Origin: Dendrolimus kikuchii
Taxonomy: Eukaryota > Arthropoda > Insecta > Lepidoptera > Lasiocampidae
DNA length: 64,000 nt
Direction: 5' to 3'
Assembly: GCA_019925095.2 (NCBI GenBank)
Contig: CM034392.1
Location: 12,543,887 to 12,607,886, forward strand
Positions 46,201 through 56,065 of the stretch are shown here, piece after piece. Position numbers and translations under genes: made by a program. How positions within the stretch are numbered: position 1 is the stretch's first letter; every line of letters begins with the position of its first letter. The notes under the pieces were generated by a model, which searched no databases, had not been told where the DNA came from, and saw nothing but the letters and a program-made list of their open reading frames with translations.

Positions 46201-49200
46201 TCAGCCAGCAGCAGCTGGATGTTTATCCAGCTATAGCCTTTGTTCAGAAATTGTCATTGTTCTAGAATATTATAAAAAACAAATTTGTCCACAATGGTTC
46301 TGCACCGATAAGTGGTCTTCTTTTACAGTGAAATGACAAATGTTATGTCTTAGTACAACACTATTAGCAAGACAAGTTTGTGATAAATGTCCTTTCAATC
46401 ATATTAATTAAAAATCAATTTAATTTTTGACACTAACTCTTGGTTAGCTTAAGTAAACAACCGGTTTACTAACCTCGGTGTTTTATTTCCCCTACTGAGA
46501 TTTTCAGTTAGGTGTTAAAACAAGTTCAATCCTGTTTGAAAACTCGTAATTGTACTTACATCTCATGTTCAGTAGAATAAAGCAAAATACTTCCCCCTTC
46601 GTCCGAACTTGAGAAACGAAGATAATTTATCGTAATTGGTTTCACTCGATGTGCTCGTAATAACAGAAATCACCAAAGGCTTAAAGATTTCGAATGTTGC
46701 ACATTCCACTTGGAACACTTACTTGTCGTAGTTTGTACTTATTATAACACAATTAAAAGACGAATGGTAAGTGTTATAATGAAGTACTATATTATTTTCT
46801 TGGCACTGTGTTGTCAACACTTCAAAATTCTATTAATATTGAATAGTTTTAACACTTTGAAATAATTTACAAATTTTGCAATGTTTTACCGGCAAAATTT
46901 TACAATGCATATGAATTGACAGCTATCTGACATCTATCATATCAAGGAAAGAGATGTCATGCTGGTGAGTGAAAGAGAAAGGTATAAAACCAAGGACAAA
47001 TGGGTAAGTCTTAGACCATAGATAGTGTAAAGAGGCAAATATTTACTATGCTTTCTTCTAGCAACACTGTGTGTCGATATGGATATCTTAACTCTACACC
47101 GGCACAATTAACAAAACCACAAAAACTTTATTTTAAGAGCAATTTAAGCAAGAGACGAGTGCATAATATAATAAAAGAGAACTTACCCTAGTATTAAGTT
47201 GTGTTATAACCACTTCGCTGACATCGCTCTTGTCATTTTTGTTTAAGTTCAACCTCCTTTCGAGCGTGCTCGTATTCTTCTCCCCTCCAAGCAAACTCGA
47301 TGGTCTGTCGGGCATTTTTTCCTCGAGCCTCTCTATTCTTTCCAACGTGCTCGTTTTTTCGAATAAGCTAGCCGTCGTTTTACCGAATGAGTTGATTTCG
47401 TGTTTCTCCGTGTTTATGGTTTTCTCTGTTTTGGTATTTGGCGATTTGTCGGTGGTTATTTCTGTGCTAGACCGCACTGAGGCGGAGGGAGGCGCGGGCG
47501 CAGGTGGTTTCTTTATCTCGTCTAACATCGACATTATTGTGCGTCCTGAAATCATATATCATTTCTTGTTACTGATATAAAATTCAGCTTCCGTGTGTTT
47601 GTGCCCGCAAAACTCGAAATTAGCCGATATGTGTTTAATAACATAATTAGTATCAAAAAGCCACAACAAAGTGTGCGGAGTTTACCTAGTATGTTATAAA
47701 TTATACATACATACATAACTTCACGCCAGTTCCCTTGCGGGGTAGGCACGAACAACAGAGCGCCATTTAGGCTTATTCTTACACACCTCACTTGCTTCTT
47801 TGACATTCATAACTCTTGTCATGCACGCTCGTCTGTTCTTATGGTTCCTGACATCACCTTCGTTACAACCATCTCGCCAAAACAAAGAGACACACTAGAA
47901 AAATGAACTCTATTCTAAATGTGATTAGTGTCAAATCGAGATGATTTCATACTAAATCAAAATTCCAATAGTATTATTACTGTTATAAAAATCTTTTTCA
48001 TTTTTATAACGTAACTAGTATTTGCCTTCGACTTCATTTTCATTACTTAGATAGCAAAGATTAAAGTTATTTTATCAATATGTAAAATTGAATAAATATT
48101 TAATATGACAATACATGAATCCTGGATATATTCATAAACTCCCGATATTTGTAATTTACTAAAGACTTATTCAACTACAGATGTTTCTTCACTAAGGATT
48201 TCTAATAATTACAGACAGTGTCTTGTGATTTGCGAACATTGCGTCAAAGTTGATCTAGTGGTTTGGAAGTGGAAGGAAATCCCGGGAAATCTCAAGAGTC
48301 CCAATATGGTCATGTATAAAAATGTCATAAAGTATTAAACTATGCTGTAATAAGAGTAACACGAATAGTTTTCATGCTATATCTAGGCGCATTATTCCCA
48401 AGAAAATTTTGGAACTTTCCGTCACTAAAGTATAGGAGTAAAAACATGAAAAAGTGAATCCAGTTTCCTGACAAATTACACTAGAATTCCCATGATATTA
48501 GCTTTTTCAGCATTTAAGTAAAAAATGTCTGTATAATAGTGAAAACCTCATAGAAATTAACATATTTATGAAAAAAAAAACATTAATTGTTTCAATTTTC
48601 CATCAATCAAACAATTGGATCCCAATTGGTTTTTTTAATAGCTTCAATGTACAGACAAAGCTATTTTACAATATTAACTTAATTTTAACATTTCATTTGA
48701 CATAATACACTATGTATATGTGAGTATATTTTCTATGTATATGTGAGTTTGTTGAAATATCTACTAAAGAGTTTCAATACATAAGAAATTTAGAATTCGA
48801 GATAAACCTTTTTTTATCAGCAATGAATAATTGATGTTTCTTGGATACTATTTTAATGTCTAATACGTATATGAATTCTCATGATCTATACTGAGATCAT
48901 ACTATACATATATATAATATACCCCAGTCATTGAAAAAAGCTTAATCTAACGTTCTGGTGAAATCGTATCGGAATCAGCCAATTTTTATGCAGTATAACG
49001 ACTTTAATAGGAATTTCCCGGAATATAAACTAACAAAGCATTCGGAAAAGAACGTAAACCATCGTTTTAGTATCAATTGAATCTGAATCAACTAATTGTT
49101 ATGCAAATAAATAATTGATACTTTTTCTATTTTTACTTATTTGAAAAAGAAAGTGCATTGTGTTTTAGTATAAGCTAATTTATATGCATACTAACCACTA

Positions 49201-51934
49201 GAAACCACCCTCGGGAAAATTTCCGTGAGATGCCCAGGACACAAAGTATTGCTGTATTTAAAAAATAATGTATCGTGTCTAAAATCGTGTAAGAATAAAT
49301 AAACTAATTTGTAAGCGTCCTAACAACTTTAACCAGCTCCTGAGAAAATTCGCGGGATCCCCAGGATAAAAAGTATCACAGATTTAATTTCAGAAAATTT
49401 GCTATCAATGAGTAAAAACATCGCATCGAAATAAGAAAGCTTTTTTTTATTCTGGCCTCTTTAAACCGTTCCCGGAAAATTTCCCGTGCGATTCCGGAAT
49501 AAAAGGTAGCGCAGAATTTAAGTGTGAGAATTTGCTCACGATCAGCGAAAATCGAATCGCAATCGGCCTAGTAGTTTTTACGTAAATCCCGAACAAACAG
49601 AAAAACCGACTAACAGACAAGAAATCTAAAAAAAATCATCGTGTCTCCATCGTTTATATAGTCTATTCCAATTGTGTTTTTTTTTAATAACTTCAATGTA
49701 GAGAGACGACATATTTAGCATATTATAATATTATAGACTATCGTCTGCCCGCGAAACTTCCTTCGCGTTTCCATGATGATGATACATTTGATAGTCAAGT
49801 ATGTTTGAACAGTTCTTTATGGTGGTTAAAGAAGCGTTCAAACTTACTCTAACTCTCTATGAATAAGACAGTTAGTATTTAGTAAAAACGAAAACTCAAA
49901 GCTGAAAAGCAGTGTCATCAAGTATTAAAGAATGTAAACAAAAGTATGAAAAACCTGATTTAATTAAGAGAACTGAAATATCTGGTTAGAAACAGGAACT
50001 TGAGACTATTTATAAAATTTGTAGGTTAATAATATATCTTTAGTTAGCTGGGCTCGGCTAATATCTCTGTTCCATCTGAAATAATATTATAGTTAGGTAC
50101 TGTGGCCAAATGCAACTTAGTTATAAAGTTAAAATGAACGCCGTTATTAATTGGCTATATTAGAGTATATATGTCATGGTTAAATTGTACAGACCGTTAG
50201 ATTATAATCTATCTCGAGAGCTATTGAAATATTGTGAACCGGAACAAACTGCTTACAATTTAACGCATTATTTCCCGATAGATTATAATCTATCGACGTG
50301 AAATCGTTCTGTGTCCATAGAGTTAGTAATAAAACATAGGTGGGTCAGTCAAAAATACTAAAGATTCGATCTCTGCCCTTATGGGTTAGAAGTTTTAACA
50401 ATGTTTGTAAGTAGTCAATAAGTGATACTTCCAATCCCAGTGTTTACCCTCGATTAAACGTAATAAATATTATTATGCACATATCATCCTCTTCGTCAAT
50501 CACACTGCTGTGATCAGGAGTTTTTTTTAAGTTTCAAACGTCTTCAGAATTGATTTCATTAATTTCACATTAGGAAAGAAAGGTGCTTTTCATTCAATGC
50601 AAATTTAGCAATAAGTAATTCAATTTGAAATACATAATTCGAAATACAATTTTGGTTTAGTATGAAATCATCTCGATTTGACACTAATCACATTTAGAAT
50701 AGAGTTCATTTTTCTAGTGTGTCTCTTTGTTTTGGCGAGATGGTTGTACTCATGTATTTGGCGTTGTCGGTGTACTGATGTATTTGGTCAAGACGGGTGA
50801 TTCGATCTATTAGACGACAATGGTTGTACCGATACTAATGATCACTTTCGATGTTCTTATCTATTTGATCATCTTGGCTGCTTCTTTCTATAAGACGCTG
50901 ACTGTACAATGAGATCTCCTCTGTTTGTGACAGAAAAAGATCTGGCCGTCCACGTAGTGTTCATACGAAAAAGGTGGTCAAAGCAGTAAGGGAAATTCGA
51001 AGAAATCCTGTCCGAAAGCAAAAGATTTTATCTCGGGAGATGAAGATATCACCTAGAACCCTGTCGCGTATTTTAAAGGATGACTTAGGACTTGCAGCCT
51101 ATAAGAGACGCACTGGTCATTTCTTAACTCATAATTTAAAAAAGAATAGGGTGGTAAAATCGAAACAACTACTGAAGCGGTACGCAAAGAGAGGTCACAG
51201 AAAATTTTTGTTTACGGATGAGAAAATTTTTACAATTGAGCAACATTATAACAAACAAAATGACCGTATTTATGCTCAAAGCTCTAAGGAAGCTTCTCAA
51301 TTAGTCGACAGAGTGCAACGTGGGCATTATAAGTCTTCAGTGATGGTTTGGTGGGGAGTTAGCTGTGAAGGAGTGACTGAGCCATATTTTTGTGAAAAAG
51401 GTATCAAAACATCGGCACAAGTGTATCAAGATACCATTATTGAGAAGGTAGTTAAACCCCTTAACAACACCATGTTCAATAACCAAGAATAGTCCTTCCA
51501 GCAAGACTCGGCGCTGGGTCATAAAGCTCGGTCCACGCCGTCTTGGTTGGAAACGAACATTTCGGACTTCATCAGAGTTGAAGACTGGCCGTCGTCTAGT
51601 CCCGATCTTAATCCGCTGGATTATGATTTATGGTCAGTTTCAGGGAGTACGGCTTACTCTAAACGCCATGATAATTTGGAGTCCTTAAAACAATCCATAC
51701 AATTGGCAGTGAAGAATTTTCCCATGGAAAGAGTGCGTGCTTCTATTGATAACTAGCCTCAACGTTTAAATGACTGTATTGCAGCCAATGGAGACCACTT
51801 CGAATAAGCTTTTTATATTTTAAATTATTTTATATTTATGTATTAAACTAACACAATGTAAAACTTATAAATGTTATTTGCTATAGAAAAAAAAATTCTT
51901 TGTTACAATAGTTATGGCAAAACTAGGTATATCC

Positions 51935-51996
<62 letters not shown>

Positions 51997-52011
51997 TATA
52001 CATATATACGT

Positions 52012-52069
<58 letters not shown>

Positions 52070-54837
52070 GATATCAGCCAAATTGGTCTTTTATCCCAGT
52101 AACTATCCCAGTTTTTGGGATAAAAAGTATACTATTTCATCCTCTATAATGTAACTTGTAGTAACACCTGCTTTTTAAACAAGAGGTACGCACCAGTGGT
52201 TGTCCCGCGGCGTAGCCGCGTGGTAAACACTAGCGGTCTTATTCATAGAGAGTTAGAGTAAGTTTGAACACTTCTTTATGGTTCTTAAAGAAGCCTTCAA
52301 ACTTACTCTACGAATAAGACCGTAGTTCTTTTATAAATATTTGAATTTTAAGTCATGTATGGACGAAGTCGCGGGCATATCCTAGTTTAAAATATGGTTA
52401 GTACTGATGTAAATTACTTTCTTATCTATTTACTAATCTATACTAATATACTATACTATATACTAATATTATAAAGAGGTAGTTTGTGACGTTGGAGGAG
52501 GGGGTAATCTCTGGATCTACTAAACCGATTTTACAAATTCTTTTACTGTTCGAAAGTTACGTTTACAGGGAGTGTCATAGGCTATATAACATGATGCTAT
52601 ATACCACGGGAGCGGAACAGCGCGGGTGAAACCGCGCCGGGCCGCTAGTGTGCAATAAAGAATATTATTACTACTATTAGTTATTGTTGGACCTCTTTAA
52701 TGATTGGATATAATTTCTTTTATAAATATCTGTATATAAAAGAAAATTATATTTCTTTAATAAAATACATTTTTACTGTAATTAATGTTTTACAGAGCCC
52801 TATTGAGTAAAGAAAGTAAGGATAAATTGAGTTTGAATTTTATGTATGAACCTCCTCCGGGTGTTAAGAAAGAGAGGGAACGAGAAGATAATGAGCCTGA
52901 ATACAAATTTGAATGGCAACGTAAATACAATGCACCTAGAGAGAGTTATTGCAAGGGAGACAATGAGATTCGTGATCAACCTTTTGGTATATTGGTCCGT
53001 AATGTGAGATGTATTAAGTGCCATAAATGGGGTCACATAAATACTGGTATGTTATTAATCTTCTCTATTTCATAAATTAGTAATACTATTGAAAACTATA
53101 AAAATTGAGTTATTGTTGAGTTTTTAATGATACCAAAACCAGCCAGATACAAATGGTATAGCCAAAGAGATCTTATTACAAGTTCATACATACTATATGC
53201 GAAAAGACTTTTCCCCAACCTATTATTTTCATTAATAATATATGTATCATAGATATAGATATAATATATCTGTCAAATTGTTCACAACTACAAATTATAT
53301 TATCAGACTTCGAAGGGTGATTAACAGTCTTGAAGTCTTTATAAAGTACAATTAACCTTGAATACTGACAAAATTTTCTTGTATAACTTTTTAAAGTTTC
53401 TCTTAGTAAGCTGTAATTCACATAAGTTAATGGCAATATTATAAACATATTGTGAACAATATTTACAATTATTTTACATTATACAGAGATCAGTTTTTCT
53501 ATTATAAGATTAATATTATAGTTACTCTTTTCAGTTCTGCATAAATAAAAATGCCCTAATGGACACTATAGATTATATTTATTTACTATTTTTTTTTATT
53601 ACTTCCTAAGCAAGAAATTGTCACTAGCTGTTGAATTTGTATAAATTAAAAAAGTATCAAAGCAATTAACACACATAAAGTATGTGATTTATATAAAACA
53701 TTATCTTACAACCATCTTATACTAGATTTTTATGCCATAAATTAAATAATATTTTAAAATAAGTTTCCACTCAATCCCTATACTATTCAATACATTGCAG
53801 GTTAAATGTTAGAAATACATACATACATACATACATAACTTCACGCCAGTTCCCTCGCGGGGTAGGCACGAACAACAGAGTGCCATTTAGGCTTATTCTT
53901 ACACACCTCACTTGCCTCTTTGACATTCATAACTCTTGTCATGCAAGCTCGTCTGTTCTTAAGGCTCCTGACATCACCTTCTGCTAGTACACGATCAATT
54001 TGATCATGGAAGGTGTGTCGTGGCCTGGCTATACAATGTTAGAAATGTCTTGCAATATTATTTTGACATAGGTAGCCCAGCCCTATGACTGGTCATACAT
54101 TGCATTTTTGCTATAACACAAAAAATTTGCTTGACTAGCTTAGAAATTAAAATGAATATGTCTGTTGGTTATAATTATTTTAAATACTTCCAGACAAGGA
54201 ATGCACTATGTACACGCTTTCCATGAGTGAGGCTAGAGCTTTGCAAGCTTCGACATCAGCCCCAGAAGAGGAAGAAGAGAAACCCGATGTGCCTACATTG
54301 ATGCAACAAATGCGGGACACTGGTTTAGTTATGAAACCAGGGGCGATGCCATTATCAGCAACAAAGGTTGAAGACACAGATTCCACAAATATGACTGAAA
54401 TGGACCTTATAAGTCAGTTAACAAAAAAGCAGAAAAAGAAATTGTTGAAGTAAGTCCTAAATTTTGAAGTTTCCCATCAAGTATAATATTGATTAAAAAT
54501 GTGAAAGTTGGCTTTCTATTTATAATGAACATTGGAACATATTTACAAAATGTTAGGTGTACTTGAAGGCTTAGAATAGATGTATTAAGTCTATTGAAAT
54601 CCAATTATTTATTATCTCTACCTGACTATTATTTTGTTTCCAAAAGATAAAATTTTGGAATTAGGTAGATAGGTCAAATTTACACTAACAGCAAATGAAT
54701 GAATCATACTGATATAAAAACCAGCTGGTTAGGAAAGTCAATATTTGTTTTTTTTTATATATTTCATTTGTTGCAGAAAACTGGAAAAGATGGAGAAAAA
54801 GAAAGATAAGAAGCATAAACATAAACCTAGGCATTAA
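40277..54837 (+). CDS. CIR1: CIR1, corepressor interacting with RBPJ/Su(H)
   Basis: CIR1 links the Notch effector RBPJ (Su(H) in insects) to histone deacetylase complexes and also associates with splicing factors. It acts in the nucleus. Five coding exons join in phase: 40277-40348, 40597-40691, 52796-53046, 54194-54449 and 54777-54837, giving 244 residues. Exon 1 reads [20 protein letters not shown], matching the conserved CIR start. Exon 2 is the rest of the CIR_N region ([18 protein letters not shown]). Exon 3 has [28 protein letters not shown] and [20 protein letters not shown], with a Cys/His knuckle completed by exon 4 (TDKEC). Exon 4 is acidic then lysine-rich, and exon 5 ends KKHKHKPRH. 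Vertebrate CIR1 is about 450 residues with a long basic/Ser tail, which is missing here. Intron 2 is 12.1 kb and full of transposons. AATAAA lies about 200 bases past the stop. Confidence 0.92.
40730..40856 (+). pseudogene. CR1/Jockey-type LINE C-terminal fragment
   Basis: In CIR1 intron 2 the + frame reads [20 protein letters not shown], then [10 protein letters not shown]. This is the same C-terminal motif as FTVQAIRLWNELPVTVRQAK in the reverse transcriptase at the right edge of the window. It is only about 40 codons long. Confidence 0.6.
40888..41087 (+). repeat. 200-bp dispersed repeat, partner of 11.2 kb
   Basis: Reverse complement of 11172-11371. It directly precedes the IS630-like transposase relic and may be that transposon's 5' terminal region. 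Confidence 0.75.
41094..41918 (+). pseudogene. IS630/Tc1-type DDE transposase relic
   Basis: The catalytic half of an IS630-like DDE transposase lies in CIR1 intron 2. Frames read [12 protein letters not shown] (first Asp) near 41185, [19 protein letters not shown], then after a shift [16 protein letters not shown] (second Asp) near 41460. A later frame reads [20 protein letters not shown] and [15 protein letters not shown] (acidic third site) near 41660-41765. Two in-frame stops near 41537 and a shift near 41400 show decay. The helix-turn-helix N-terminus is missing. The wide spacing between second and third sites is unlike mariner or maT. Confidence 0.75.
42025..42236 (+). mobile_element. 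MITE-like element, intact copy
   Basis: The segment begins GACACACAGTGTTGCTAGAA and ends CAACACTGTGTGTC, a 14-bp inverted terminal match over 212 bp, and encodes nothing. Its first 160 bp recur, perfectly inverted, at 46916-47075. No target duplication was found. Confidence 0.65.
42223..42312. repeat. 90-nt imperfect palindrome
   Basis: The arms CAACACTGTGTGTC (42223-42236) and GACACACAGTGTTG (42299-42312) are exact complements. The inner arms (ACATAATA..CTGTTTTG and CAAAACAG..TATTATGTGT) also pair, leaving a short loop near 42262-42270. The left arm is the end of the MITE, so two element ends face each other here. Confidence 0.85.
42313..46915. other. 4.6 kb of CIR1 intron without recognisable gene
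   Basis: No transposase, RT or host domain was recognised. It contains a run of 14 or more C followed by T (about 42977-43001), a LINE-like ACAATAAAGAAAG string near 42630 and AT-rich stretches. On the - strand a possible exon ends at 46560 before a consensus GTAAGT. Its frame has no recognised homologue. Confidence 0.4.
46916..47075 (-). repeat. Perfect 160-bp inverted copy of MITE end
   Basis: Every base is the reverse complement of 42025-42184, ending GTGTGTC at 47075. Matching then stops abruptly at the outer side and fades at the inner side (near 46907). The identity implies a recent copy. It is either a truncated MITE or the right inverted end of a 5-kb unit. Confidence 0.9.
47189..47547 (-). 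CDS. Unrecognised antisense coding exon in CIR1 intron 2
   Basis: A - strand exon candidate lies between a TTTCAG acceptor (just above 47547) and a strong AGG|GTAAGT donor (just below 47189). It is open throughout and far less AT-rich than its surroundings. From the internal ATG it reads [20 protein letters not shown], then a Ser/Thr/Lys-rich stretch, a [18 protein letters not shown] segment likely to be helical, and [20 protein letters not shown] before the donor, ending in phase 0. Repeated STLER words suggest a short internal repeat. I recognise no family. The partner exons were not identified. It could be the first coding exon of a gene nested in, or overlapping, CIR1 on the opposite strand. 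Confidence 0.45.
47703..47862 (-). mobile_element. RTE-like LINE 3' fragment
   Basis: The reverse complement of the last ~160 bp of the 8.6-kb family, with its CATACATA tail on the left. Its 5' side stops at CACCTTC, right against the TA that starts the terminal repeat at 47866. Confidence 0.8.
49205..49640 (+). repeat. Run of ~132-bp diverged repeat units
   Basis: Units with CTCGGGAAAATTTCCGTG (about 49209), TCCTGAGAAAATTCGCGGGA (about 49339) and TTCCCGGAAAATTTCCCGTG (about 49470) are spaced about 131 bp. Each is followed by a GGATAAAAAGTATCACAG-like block. The same unit type is present at 14555-14790. Confidence 0.6.
49802..49869 (-). repeat. Hairpin MITE, partial copy
   Basis: GTTTGAACAGTTCTTTATGG pairs with AAAGAAGCGTTCAAAC, and the right side runs on to CTATGAATAAGAC. 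It matches the complete hairpin element at 52234-52322. Confidence 0.75.
50165..50370 (+). repeat. Repeat family A, copy 2
   Basis: Shows AATCTATCTCGAGAGC, AATATTGTGAACC, AGATTATAATCTATCGACGT and a TGTGTCCATAGAGTTA block in family order. The middle TGACGGAACATACC part seen in other copies is missing. Confidence 0.7.
50749..50935. other. Spacer between TIR element and maT
   Basis: It contains several GTAC..GATGTATTTGG-like words but no clear inverted end. Confidence 0.35.
50936..51806 (+). pseudogene. maT (DD37D) transposase, nearly intact
   Basis: The frame reads [20 protein letters not shown], the linker and second helix-turn-helix ([20 protein letters not shown]), [11 protein letters not shown] (first Asp) and [23 protein letters not shown] at 51490-51492 comes just before [10 protein letters not shown] (second Asp), and [16 protein letters not shown] carries the third. 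I count 37 residues between the second and third Asp, which is the DD37D spacing of the maT family. A second in-frame TAG lies at 51754-51756, and the frame ends ANGDHFE. Apart from the two stops it is collinear. The N-terminus and both terminal repeats were not located. It sits in CIR1 intron 2. Confidence 0.85.
51940..52066. repeat. (TA)n microsatellite
   Basis: About 125 bp of nearly uninterrupted TA, with ACACATATATACATATATAC in the middle. Apparent 60-90-codon open frames across it are only Ile-Tyr translations of the repeat. Confidence 0.95.
52188..52385 (+). mobile_element. Helitron-type 3' end with nested hairpin MITE
   Basis: GGACGAAGTCGCGGGCATAT followed by CCTAG|T (CTAG at 52382-52385) matches the hairpin plus CTAG end at 16157. 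At 52234-52322 a hairpin MITE is nested: CGGTCTTATTCATAGAGAG to CTACGAATAAGACCG, with TA on both sides. Confidence 0.5.
52437..52648 (+). mobile_element. Short non-autonomous Helitron
   Basis: The element starts TCTATACTAATATA after an A and ends CTAG before a T (52645-52648). A perfect hairpin GCGCGGGTGAAACCGCGC lies just upstream of the end. TC start, 3' hairpin, CTAG end and A/T insertion site together are the Helitron hallmarks. At 212 bp it encodes nothing. Confidence 0.75.
53118..53220 (-). mobile_element. Solo end of cecropia-type mariner
   Basis: About 100 bp in CIR1 intron 3 match the terminal region of the two mariners (ATGATACCAAAACCAGCCAG through GAAAAGACTTTTCCCCAACC), ending at a TA. 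The rest of the element is absent. Confidence 0.85.
53817..54034 (-). mobile_element. RTE-like LINE 3' fragment, 12-bp TSD
   Basis: The reverse complement of the last ~210 bp of the 8.6-kb family, with a (CATA)n tail on the left. It is flanked by AATGTTAGAAAT at 53805-53816 and 54035-54046 and lies in CIR1 intron 3, about 150 bp upstream of exon 4. Confidence 0.88.
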
Positions 54838-55779
54838 ACTTAGATATCAGTGTAAACCATAATTAGCATCTTTATGTGAAACCCCAGTTGTATATGGAGT
54901 AACCACCAACCAATAATTCTTATCAATATACGTTTTTAAATTTTATTAGTAGGTTATTTTAATATTGATATAATTGTTAAAATAATATGGATTTTACACT
55001 ATTATTCTAATTTAATCCAAGGTGCAGGTAGTAAATAAAACCATATCAAAGATTATAATAGACTTTTATTGACTTACAAAATAATAATTATGATTTCATA
55101 TAATTATCACAGATTTTGTATAAAATACAGGTAATATGTTTGGAACAAGTACGAAGCCTAAACCATCTTTTAATAAATGAGATCTATATTGTTACATCTC
55201 TTCTATGACTGACAGCCACACTTAGAAGTGTTAAAGTATGATTAGCTCAAAAATTTAATTTTATTGTTAAATACTAAAAACGAATAGTTAATCTTATAAT
55301 TTAACATGAATAAGCATTGCGTACAAATGATTCTTTTCTTTTATAGTAGCCGACGAAGCTTTAAAATAAAAAGTAAGAAAATATAAATCAATCACTTGCT
55401 ATTTCCGGTCAAGGGGCTATTATGTGACTAATAGATAAATTTTGTGGAATACAATAGATTAAACCAAAATTCATTGAAGATGTAAATAGTACAAAGGGGC
55501 TTGGGCGACCGCCAAGTGAGCGGGTCCCAAAGGTGAACCTACACGACCTTAAAACATGTCATAGTTATACCTTTATGTTCAAAACCAATAAGGTATTGGG
55601 GTACTGTTCTAAAATAAATTTTGGTAGCTCTTCACTTTAACTACGATACTGCATTTTAAAGCAGGCTTAAATGGAAAAAATGAATATCTAAATGTACTAT
55701 AATACAAATAACAATAATGTTCAAATGAAGTTACTGTAAGTTACATTATGTGGCAACATTGATGAATACTATGAATATG
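54838..55779. other. CIR1 3' flank
   Basis: AATAAA at 55034-55039 is a plausible CIR1 cleavage signal. No other gene is visible. Confidence 0.5.
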
Positions 55780-56065
55780 TCACCGTTAAATTGCAACTAA
55801 TATTAGATCGTCATCTATATCGCGAGAATGTAAACTGTCGAAATATTGTGAACCGTAACATACCGCTTATAATTTAAGGTATTACCTTTCGATAGATTAT
55901 AATCTATCGATGTGAAATCGTTAAATTGTGACACGTGACGGAACATACCTCGGTTGCTGATTGATTAGTGCGGTAGCTTGTTTTATGTCCATACAGTTAA
56001 AAATAAAACACAGGTGTCAGTCAAATAAACTAAATGCAGTTCAAAAATTGTGACATGAAGTATGT
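55780..56065 (+). repeat. Repeat family A, copy 3
   Basis: The most complete copy: ATCTATATCGCGAGAATG, AATATTGTGAACCG, the self-complementary AGATTATAATCT, ATCGATGTGAAATCG, ACGGAACATACCTCGG, then a tail GTCAAATAAACTAAATGCA. It faces the inverted copy at 57882-58110. Confidence 0.75.

Larger units (their letters stand above)
47866..50746. mobile_element. 2.9-kb element with ~100-bp TIRs and TA flanks
   Basis: The left end starts CAACCATCTCGCCAAAACAA at 47866, and its reverse complement ends at 50746. The match is exact for about 90 bp, then has one mismatch to about 100 bp. Both ends are bordered by TA (47864-47865 and 50747-50748), as in Tc1/mariner-type elements. The interior has no transposase but holds 130-bp repeat units (49205-49560), a hairpin MITE (49802-49869) and a family A copy (50165-50370), so much of its length is nested insertion. 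Confidence 0.75.

Noticed and set aside
42025..47075. A single autonomous 5-kb transposon with 160-bp TIRs
   Set aside because: No target duplication flanks it (TTAA on the left, GATATGG on the right), no transposase lies inside, and the left arm already belongs to a complete 212-bp MITE. Kept only as a question.
47866..51806. Treating the 47.9-50.7-kb TIR element and the maT transposase as one autonomous transposon
   Set aside because: The transposase lies outside the right TIR, and no third copy of the TIR was found beyond 51.8 kb.
51871..52149. Open frames of Ile-Tyr repeats
   Set aside because: They are translations of the (TA)n microsatellite.
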